A DNA stretch of 17,559 bases from an uncultured Bacteroidota bacterium. GTDB lineage: Bacteria > Bacteroidota > Bacteroidia > 2-12-FULL-35-15. The notes under the pieces were generated by a model. The model made no database searches, was not told the origin of the DNA, and saw only the letters and a program-made list of their open reading frames with translations. The stretch is from NCBI GenBank assembly GCA_903889605.1, contig CAISYK010000287.1, positions 1-17,559 on the forward strand. Reading direction: 5' to 3'. This document shows, one piece after another, positions 1-6,276 of the stretch. The number at the start of each line of letters is the position of its first letter. The first letter of the stretch is position 1. A program made the translations under genes and the position numbers.

Positions 1-30
1 TACCATTATAGATATAATAGACGAAACAAT

Positions 31-48
31 ATGGAGACAATCTTCCAT
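31..48 (-). terminator. Weak hairpin downstream of the barrel gene
   Basis: Read on the minus strand, ATGG-A-AGA pairs with TCT-CCAT around a TTG loop, with one bulged A. It lies about 115 nt beyond the barrel-gene stop and is followed only by a short T-containing stretch (ATTGTTTCG). It might end the sigma operon but is weak. The rest of 1-161 shows no supported gene. Confidence 0.2.
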
Positions 49-161
49 TTACTCATAAAAAGGATGGTAGAAAATGAGCCTAAACGCCTAAAATCAGTAA
101 ATTAGAAATGCGACCTAAACGTATATACCTATAAGGAATTTAATAGAAATGAATAATTGCG

Positions 162-1340
162 TTAATATAAGTCCCCCGCTTCTATTAAATCCAAAACTTC
201 ATCCGGATTATTTATTTTTATTTTGACTGTAGGGACTGGAATGTCGCCATTCCCTTTATTAACTCCATTGTCACCGGGATTTATAGTGTTATTTATATCT
301 ATGGAATTATACATTTGAATATTATTGTATATTGATTTTGTTCTGCCGAATCGGAATACCAAACCAAAGTTTACAAAAATATTTCTTTTGATGTTTTCGG
401 AATAGCTGTTATTATACGCAGCGTTTTTTTCTTTTGCCTTAGGAGTGGGATAAAACGAAATTTTATTTTTTGTTGTTAATCCTGCGCTTAAATAAAAATT
501 AAAAAATTCAGACGGCTGAACATCCAATCTCAACCCCGATAAAAATTCATATCTCCCAAAATAAAATTTTCTGTCTCCATAATTATAACCCGACAGCAGG
601 GAATCCGTGTTAGCGACAGTATACAAGCCGCCCTGCGGTTTTGTATAAAGACTTGCACGAATATACTGCCCGGCCGGAACATTAAATGTCATGCATCTTG
701 GAAACTGAACACTTAAATTTATTTTATCCAGTTTCCCTACTCTAATACCGACATATGGAAACTGATAACGATTGCCCCATAAAAACGAACGGGTATAACC
801 AGCTCTGAAACTAAAATATTCGTTAGCTGCGTAATTATAAAGGAAAGTGCATGCTAAACGATAAGTTCGGGTATATCTATATCCATTATCCTTTGTTACA
901 AAAGGAGACATTTCGGCAAAGAAAATACTCTTTTTGCCGTTATTATAAAAGCCCCTGCACCCAACAGAAATTTTCGTTAAATTATGTTTTGATATCCCTT
1001 CAAAACTAAGAGCCAGGTTTGTATAACTGCCGGAAATTAATAAATGGAAATTTGAAATTTTTGTACTATCCTTATTGTAAATGTCTTTGGTTATAATCGG
1101 GAAATTATACCCTAGCGAAAATTGACTCACCTGATATGATTTCAGCCTCTTTGAAACAGCATTTGTCGTATCTAAATTTTTTCTTCCGGTAACGTAATAA
1201 TCGGCATTAATGGTTTTATTAAAATAATGTTTAGGCGGTTTAACAGTCCTGGTACTGTCATTATTGTTAAATGCGGAAAGCTCTGTATTTAAAAATACAA
1301 AGCTCAGCAGTAAAAAAATATTTATTTGAAACGTCTTCAC
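162..1340 (-). CDS. Outer-membrane beta-barrel protein, last gene of the ECF sigma operon
   Basis: The 392-residue product begins with a signal peptide (MK-, hydrophobic stretch at about residues 8-20, likely cleavage near residue 23). The body, about residues 65-333, alternates polar and aromatic/hydrophobic residues in short strands rich in Tyr, Phe and Gly (for example FSLGYNF, FVNFGLVFRFGR), as in outer-membrane barrels. After the last clear strand, a tail of about 59 residues follows: Asn-rich, with a basic/hydrophobic patch (TVKIKI) and an acidic end (DLIEAGDLY). It starts only 7 bp after the stop of the small periplasmic-protein gene, so it is almost certainly the fourth gene of the sigma-factor operon. 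Exact family not recognised; the barrel call is from composition and strand pattern. No TonB box, plug domain or SusC-like feature was seen, so it is not a TonB receptor. Role as signal input or as regulon target is inference. Confidence 0.72.
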   Translation of the reverse strand: MKTFQINIFLLLSFVFLNTELSAFNNNDSTRTVKPPKHYFNKTINADYYVTGRKNLDTTNAVSKRLKSYQVSQFSLGYNFPIITKDIYNKDSTKISNFHLLISGSYTNLALSFEGISKHNLTKISVGCRGFYNNGKKSIFFAEMSPFVTKDNGYRYTRTYRLACTFLYNYAANEYFSFRAGYTRSFLWGNRYQFPYVGIRVGKLDKINLSVQFPRCMTFNVPAGQYIRASLYTKPQGGLYTVANTDSLLSGYNYGDRKFYFGRYEFLSGLRLDVQPSEFFNFYLSAGLTTKNKISFYPTPKAKEKNAAYNNSYSENIKRNIFVNFGLVFRFGRTKSIYNNIQMYNSIDINNTINPGDNGVNKGNGDIPVPTVKIKINNPDEVLDLIEAGDLY

Positions 1341-1347
1341 AACCCGG

Positions 1348-1785
1348 TCAGTTTTCTTTAATTGTTTTAATAATTTCCTTTTTGAAATCTTCTTCTGCCC
1401 TGCGCACGGCAGCGGCCTTTTTCATAGGAAGAATTTTTTTAAATTTTTCGTAATAATCTCTGTATATTTCGAATTCTTTTTGCTTCAGATTTAGCTCTGC
1501 AGCTAAGTATGTTTCGGCCTCTTTATCAGTTGCAAAGTTATAATTTGTGTTGTTATTATACTGCAGTCTGAAAGTTTTTCTGCCCGCATCAAGCTTATCA
1601 TTCATTTCGTTATACAAAGGCCAGAAAGCAAGACCTTCCGGACCAGTGAAATTCAACTTTTTAGATATGAAAGCAGCTCTCAGCCCATCTATCTTATCCT
1701 TTTTAGAATCGCCCTGTGCAGATGCAGCATTGAAAAAGATTATCAATACCAATGCTGAAAAGATATATTTAAATTTCCATTTCAT
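1348..1785 (-). CDS. Small periplasmic helical protein, Spy/CpxP-like putative sensor of the ECF sigma system
   Basis: The 145-residue product has a signal peptide (hydrophobic core at residues 7-20, likely cleavage after ASA at 23). The mature part is almost entirely predicted helix and highly charged. It contains FWPLYNE at residues 54-60, a long charged helix at about 88-118, and a basic C-terminal segment beginning KILPMKKAA at 117-125 and ending in an RRAEEDFKKE-type helix. This layout resembles the small Bacteroidota proteins annotated as sensors of ECF-type sigma factors, distantly like Spy/CpxP periplasmic chaperones. The start codon overlaps the stop of the upstream membrane-protein gene by 4 bp (ATGA), implying translational coupling, and the barrel gene follows after 7 bp. 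No cysteines or histidine cluster are seen, so a metal-sensing role is not supported. The function as a periplasmic stress sensor is inferred from family resemblance and operon position. Confidence 0.75.
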   Translation of the reverse strand: MKWKFKYIFSALVLIIFFNAASAQGDSKKDKIDGLRAAFISKKLNFTGPEGLAFWPLYNEMNDKLDAGRKTFRLQYNNNTNYNFATDKEAETYLAAELNLKQKEFEIYRDYYEKFKKILPMKKAAAVRRAEEDFKKEIIKTIKEN

Positions 1786-2573
1786 TTTATTTTATTCAAA
1801 TTAGTTTTTATTGAATCGTTAACTGCATTTTCGCTTGAAATTTTTTTATCCAGCATATCTGCATCCACCATATCATATAAATTTTCGTCATCAAAATCGC
1901 GGACGGTATTTTCGTTTAATAATTCGTTTTTTTCTAAACAAGCCAAAGTCTTACAATCACCTGATTTAACGGTGGATTCTTTCTTATTAAAATACCAAAC
2001 CGATGTAAGTCCTATAATCAAAACAAAACTAAGAGCAAAAGCCATCTTAGGCTTAAAGAGTATTGACGCTATTTGTTCGAAAATACCAATTGCACGATGC
2101 TTTGCTGTATGAATTTTTTCTTTTACTTCATACGCACTATCTTCAAAATATTCGGGAACAAGTTTGAAATTGTTTTTCTTTTCTATTGAAGATAATACCG
2201 CGAATTCTTCTAATTCAGAAGTAAGTTCAATTTTAGCGGTAATTTTTTTATCCAATTCTTCAAAATAATCAACTGGCAATTGTTTTAGAGCTGGCTTAGC
2301 AATTTTATTAATTTCGGGATAAACAGACAATTCATATTTGTATTCAAGAATATCTGCAAGAGAAGCAAAATAATTCTGAGGTACATCAAATTTTAATTGC
2401 CGGTTTACTGCAGCTAATGTTTTGAATTCTGCCAATTCCTGTTCGTGCTCAATTCTATTTAACATACGTTTTGAGAAAGAATTAAAATAATCTTCCGGAA
2501 GAGCAAAAGAGTTTTTCTTGTCCTCGCCGGACAAAAAATCTTCTTCCTGAAATTTATCGTAATTATTTTCCAT
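1782..2573 (-). CDS. Single-pass membrane protein, probable anti-sigma factor with P-x-x-Y-F repeats
   Basis: The 263-residue product has a cytoplasmic-looking, charged N-terminal region of about 175 residues, one transmembrane helix at about 177-195, and an acidic C-terminal region of about 68 residues predicted to be periplasmic. It lies 15 bp after the ECF sigma gene, the usual place of an anti-sigma factor. It has no zinc-binding HxxxCxxC anti-sigma motif; its only cysteines are C-terminal to the membrane helix. The cytoplasmic part instead carries four copies of a short motif: P26-x-x-Y29-F30, P65-x-x-Y68-F69, P100-x-x-Y103-F104 and P140-x-Y142-F143, each followed by an amphipathic helix; three are preceded by a related helical segment (ELAEF..L..., ELEEF..L... 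are the clearest). Sigma binding is inferred from gene order and topology; the repeat could be the binding unit. Sure of a membrane-anchored regulator-like protein, less so of the mechanism. Confidence 0.78.
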   Translation of the reverse strand: MENNYDKFQEEDFLSGEDKKNSFALPEDYFNSFSKRMLNRIEHEQELAEFKTLAAVNRQLKFDVPQNYFASLADILEYKYELSVYPEINKIAKPALKQLPVDYFEELDKKITAKIELTSELEEFAVLSSIEKKNNFKLVPEYFEDSAYEVKEKIHTAKHRAIGIFEQIASILFKPKMAFALSFVLIIGLTSVWYFNKKESTVKSGDCKTLACLEKNELLNENTVRDFDDENLYDMVDADMLDKKISSENAVNDSIKTNLNKIK

Positions 2574-2588
2574 TTGCTTATTTATTCT

Positions 2589-3134
2589 CTAACGATTTAT
2601 TAAAATTTCTTCAATTTTTTTTGCTGCAATATGATATGAAGCTTTTAATGCTCCTACGGAAGTTTCGAGTATTTCAGACATCTCCTCGTAAGGTGTTTCA
2701 TCATAGTAGCGCATATTAAATACTATACGCTGTTTTTCGGGTAATGTTAAAATTGCTTTCTGGAGCTTCAGCTGAATTGCGTCCCCCTCGAAATACGAAT
2801 CTGCCGAAAGGCTGTTGCTTAAATGATATTCGATGGGATGAATGGAAGTTAAATTCGACCGTTTTTGTCTTAAAAAAGTTATCGACTCATTGGTTCCTAT
2901 CCTGAATAACCATGTATATATTTTGGCATCGCCTTTAAAATTTTCCATTCCCTTCCAAGCTTTTATAAATGTGTTTTGTAAAACATCATCCGTGTCATCG
3001 TGATCAATTACAATTTTTCTGATATGCCAGTATAACCGTACCTGGTACTGTTTGATCATTATATGTATGGACATATTTCTCGATTCCTCGTTTCGAAACA
3101 TATCAATTATTTCCTGATCTGTACAATCCTGCAT
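2589..3134 (-). CDS. ECF-type RNA polymerase sigma factor (sigma-70 family)
   Basis: The 181-residue product has the two-domain build of extracytoplasmic-function sigma factors. Region 2 lies at about residues 25-92, with DDTDDVLQNTFIKAW (about 46-60) and the promoter-melting segment YTWLFRIGTNESITFLRQ (about 73-90). A short variable linker follows, then region 4 at about 125-180 with LPEKQRIVFNMRYYDE and a helix-turn-helix (YEEMSEILETSVGALKASYH). There is no region 1 or 3, and the length is normal for the class. It is the first gene of a four-gene operon whose later products are a membrane, a periplasmic and an outer-membrane protein, so it most likely responds to an envelope signal through the next gene. 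It has no FecR or TonB-receptor partner nearby, so it is not the iron/polysaccharide FecI type. The start at 3134 gives a full N-terminus; no Shine-Dalgarno is present, as is usual in this phylum. Confidence 0.94.
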   Translation of the reverse strand: MQDCTDQEIIDMFRNEESRNMSIHIMIKQYQVRLYWHIRKIVIDHDDTDDVLQNTFIKAWKGMENFKGDAKIYTWLFRIGTNESITFLRQKRSNLTSIHPIEYHLSNSLSADSYFEGDAIQLKLQKAILTLPEKQRIVFNMRYYDETPYEEMSEILETSVGALKASYHIAAKKIEEILINR

Positions 3135-3284
3135 AACCTGTATTTTCTTTTAGACGCAATAAAATTAGTAAGGTTTAATCGTGTTTGATTTTTTTTATTA
3201 AGGATTATAAAATTGAGCCGTTACAAAATTTAAATAGTATTCCAATTCACTTCTGATTTGGTCGATTTTTATGATTTTTAGACA

Positions 3285-3314
3285 CAAAGTATTATAATGT
3301 TTTTCACTTCACAA
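3285..3314 (-). promoter_or_regulatory. Possible promoter for the ECF sigma operon
   Basis: On the minus strand a TTG (3314-3312) is followed, after exactly 19 nt, by ATACTTTG (3292-3285). Spacing matches the Bacteroidota housekeeping promoter (TTG, about 19-20 nt, TAnnTTTG), but the first two bases of the -7 element are AT instead of TA. It would give a leader of roughly 145 nt before the sigma-factor start. The TTG lies within the last codons of the upstream PKD gene. Other AT-rich near matches exist in the same 169-bp gap, and an autoregulated ECF operon may use a different, unknown promoter. Confidence 0.28.
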
Positions 3315-6240
3315 TAGTAACACTGCCAAAGAAATTATATTTCTTTCTGAACACATCGGTAAGTTTTACTTTCCAAATATATAAATCTTCCTGTGCTGCT
3401 TCAGTACCATGGTTTGCCTTGCCATCCCATGCTTTATTCAAATCATTTGAATAAAAAACCAGATTCCCCCAGCGGTCAAAAATCATTAGTTCATATTGCA
3501 CAATGCCCATACCTACTCCGCGAAAAAAATCATTTATTCCATCATTGTTTGGTGAAAATGCAGTAGGAATAAAAAAGCTGAATTCAGGGCCGATTATTAT
3601 TTCATGGATTACGGTATCAGAACAACCTGCAGCATTTTGGACAACTAAAGAACTTTGATATGTACCTATAGAATCGTTGGGGTAAACATGTGTTGTGTTT
3701 GGCGAGCTAATAGCAGATGTATCTCCATCGCCAAAACTCCAGAACCAATAATTAACATCTGATGATGACTGATCGTTCAAAGTAACTGTAGGGTCTAATA
3801 ACGTTGCAGGGGTAGGCGTAGGATAAAATTCTGCGGCAGGTATCGGGTACACATGAACCATTTGAGGAATCGTTAGAGCAGCTGAGCAGTTATTACTTGA
3901 TACTGCAGTTAAACTGACATTATACAAACCCATTTGTGAATAACAATGTGAAGGGTTTTGTATATGGGAATCAGGACTGTAATCGCCAAAATTCCAGCTC
4001 CAGCTTGCTATAGAAGTTCCTGAAACAATAACGGATAAATCTGTAAAACTCACACAATGTACGGGGCATCCGACCGAGTCATCCACAGAGAAATTTACCA
4101 CCGGCTTTTTATAAAAATAAATAATAACATTAGATGCGGAAACGCTGCATGGCAGGCCTATTGGATTGTTTGTTGTTAGGGTTAATATTACTGAATCCGC
4201 AGCAAACTCAGTTGCGCTTGGTGTATATACTGCATTTAAAGTTGAATTGTCTGGGGAATAATTCCCAGACCCTCCGCTCCATGTTCCGCTTGTTGCCGAA
4301 CCTCCAATTGTACCTGCCAGCGTAATGTTTGAACCTGCACATATGTTTTGGTCTGGTCCAGCATCTGATGTCGGCGAAGGCATGATGGTAATAACCATAA
4401 TATCACTCACCGGAGGACAAATGCCTGCCGGATCATCGGAAGTAAATGTCAAGGAAACTGTGCCCGTTTCTGTTTCCGCGAAACTTGGTGTGTAAACAGC
4501 ATTGCCTGAACCGCTGTTTGGATTATATGTCCCTCCGCCTCCGCTCCATGTTCCGCTTGTTGCTGCGCCGCCGAATACACCAGCTAAAGCAGAGCTGCTG
4601 CCTATACATATAGTTTGATCAGGGCCTGCATTAATTGTCGCTGCTGGATTAATGGTAATTGTAATTGTTGATGCTGTCGCGGGACATGCACCAGGAGGAT
4701 CGTTGGATGTTAATGTTAATATAACTGAACCAGTATTTATTTCATTTAAGCTAGGAGTGTAAACGGCATTTAATGCAGCATTGTTTGGTGTAAAAATACC
4801 GGTGCCGCCGCTCCATGTTCCATTTACAGCAGAACCTCCAACAGCACCTGATAAAGAAGCACTTGAGTTAGCACAAATTGTTTGAGCAGACCCAGCATTT
4901 GCTGTTGCCGCCGGGTTAACAAGTACAACACATGATACAGGGTTTGACTCGCAGCCCAATGGACTTGATTGGGTTACAGTAACAGGCCCTTGTAATGCAC
5001 CCCAATCAATTGTTGCGTAGTTTGTATTTTGTCCGTTCGTGATAGTAGTTCCAACAGGGGATGTCCAAGTAAAAATGGAGCCGGTACCAATAGCTGAGAA
5101 AGTATTTCCAGAAGAGTTTGCACACACAGGTGCACATGAAAAGCTTGGTATTGCGGGTTTTTTGCGTGATAAAATAAACGGGGAGTTCGAAAAGTCAGCC
5201 CAGCTGCTTTTTAAAATACTGCTTAAAGGAATAAAGGTTGATGCAGTCACTGTGCCCATTTCATTCCAAATACCCTGGGTAATTGAATTCCATTTTGCCA
5301 TTCCATCCCAACTACCGTCGGCTGTTTCATCATAGAATATATCAATATCAGCATTGCCGTTGCCAAAGCTGTGCTTAATTTCATGATAAAACATTGGATT
5401 TACAATACACATGGTTGTGTCAAGAGCAACTCTAGTAAAACCATCATTAGATGCATCATTATTACCTAAACGAGCCGTAAATGTATTTGAGGCAGCAGAG
5501 GCGGGGGAAATGATTACAGGGCGGTATCTTGCGGAAATCACGCTTGACCCTGTAGGAAAAAGATACGGCGATGCTGAATTAGTAACTCTTGAAAAAGAAC
5601 CGCTGCCGCCCAAATTAAAAGAGCTGCTGATGAAACCTTCGCTTCCGGGGGGGGTATTATTTGTTACGCATGCTGGAGATGGGTTAAGCACAAACATACT
5701 ATTTGTTAATGTTTCCAACTCCCTGTCGTTAAGGTTTAGTGTTCCATTTGGGCCTATTTTTGCATCTACAAGCTGTAATGTTTTTTTACGATTATTACCA
5801 GAGCCAGTTCCTGAAAGTATTAAATTATTAAAGGTTGTAACAGTTGCATTGGTGCTGGTTATAAACTCCTGCAAAGTCCCATTAAAGTTAACAGTACTGC
5901 TTCCTGCTAAAAAAGCTGCATCGTTTGTCCAGTTTTGTTCAACTAAATAAGTTCCGTTGCCTTGTAAAATTGAATTAGTTGTTAAAAATACACTGCCGGG
6001 TGAGTTGCTGGTTGCAATATACATTGTTCCATTGTTCTCAAAAAAATTTGGTGTTGCTGCTGAATTATCATTTTGAAAACCGCCGTTTACAAATACGACA
6101 GCCGAAGGCCCTGTAAAAACTTTAGCGCCATTGTTAAATAAGATAATCTGAGAAAATGAAGCATGTTCCAAATACCCCATAAATACAAGTATTGCACATA
6201 AACGAAGAAGTGTTTTTTTATATAATGCAGTGCTGTTCAT
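3304..6240 (-). CDS. Secreted Ig-like/PKD repeat protein with T9SS type B sorting domain
   Basis: The 978-residue product starts with a signal peptide (Lys/Arg-containing start, hydrophobic core at about 14-24, cleavage near residue 31). Residues about 31-270 are Asn/Gly/Thr-rich beta-type sequence typical of surface proteins. Three tandem 89-residue Ig-like repeats follow at about 442-530, 531-619 and 620-708, each with TIC or NIC near the start, a TWSGG core, AVYTPS and a Cys-Pro or similar near the end. Two PKD domains come next, at about 712-792 (SWNFGDYSPDS) and about 796-885 (FWSFGDGDTS). The last 92 residues (from about 887) form the CHU_C/gliding-motility-associated C-terminal domain: FIPTAFSPNNDGINDFF, FDRWGNLVF, AWDGK and a final GSVTIVK. 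In this phylum that domain directs export by the type IX secretion system and surface attachment. The gene starts 36 bp after the collagen-like gene, so the two are probably one transcript. Adhesive or structural role is inference; no catalytic domain is visible. Confidence 0.9.
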   Translation of the reverse strand: MNSTALYKKTLLRLCAILVFMGYLEHASFSQIILFNNGAKVFTGPSAVVFVNGGFQNDNSAATPNFFENNGTMYIATSNSPGSVFLTTNSILQGNGTYLVEQNWTNDAAFLAGSSTVNFNGTLQEFITSTNATVTTFNNLILSGTGSGNNRKKTLQLVDAKIGPNGTLNLNDRELETLTNSMFVLNPSPACVTNNTPPGSEGFISSSFNLGGSGSFSRVTNSASPYLFPTGSSVISARYRPVIISPASAASNTFTARLGNNDASNDGFTRVALDTTMCIVNPMFYHEIKHSFGNGNADIDIFYDETADGSWDGMAKWNSITQGIWNEMGTVTASTFIPLSSILKSSWADFSNSPFILSRKKPAIPSFSCAPVCANSSGNTFSAIGTGSIFTWTSPVGTTITNGQNTNYATIDWGALQGPVTVTQSSPLGCESNPVSCVVLVNPAATANAGSAQTICANSSASLSGAVGGSAVNGTWSGGTGIFTPNNAALNAVYTPSLNEINTGSVILTLTSNDPPGACPATASTITITINPAATINAGPDQTICIGSSSALAGVFGGAATSGTWSGGGGTYNPNSGSGNAVYTPSFAETETGTVSLTFTSDDPAGICPPVSDIMVITIMPSPTSDAGPDQNICAGSNITLAGTIGGSATSGTWSGGSGNYSPDNSTLNAVYTPSATEFAADSVILTLTTNNPIGLPCSVSASNVIIYFYKKPVVNFSVDDSVGCPVHCVSFTDLSVIVSGTSIASWSWNFGDYSPDSHIQNPSHCYSQMGLYNVSLTAVSSNNCSAALTIPQMVHVYPIPAAEFYPTPTPATLLDPTVTLNDQSSSDVNYWFWSFGDGDTSAISSPNTTHVYPNDSIGTYQSSLVVQNAAGCSDTVIHEIIIGPEFSFFIPTAFSPNNDGINDFFRGVGMGIVQYELMIFDRWGNLVFYSNDLNKAWDGKANHGTEAAQEDLYIWKVKLTDVFRKKYNFFGSVTIVK
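4117..4917 (-). repeat. Three in-frame repeats of about 267 bp (89 codons) in the PKD protein gene
   Basis: Repeat boundaries fall near 4917, 4650, 4383 and 4117. Each unit contains a near-identical stretch read on the plus strand as CCGCTCCATGTTCC (encoding the TWSGG core) near 4275, 4539 and 4809. The units encode Ig-like domains of equal length; protein similarity is obvious but DNA has diverged in places, so this is domain triplication, not a very recent expansion. Confidence 0.8.
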
Positions 6241-6276
6241 TTTTCAACTAGTATATTAATCATTGGGCATTAGTTG

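Noticed and set aside
1..161. Short minus-strand frame near 57-7 (about 16 codons, beginning MSKWK) and a repeated CCTAAACG.
   Set aside because: Too short, no conservation can be judged, no ribosome or promoter signal; the 8-bp direct repeat is isolated.
5411..5950. Plus-strand open frame of 179 codons inside the PKD gene.
   Set aside because: Antisense shadow of a well-supported secreted protein; no recognisable domain and no promoter.
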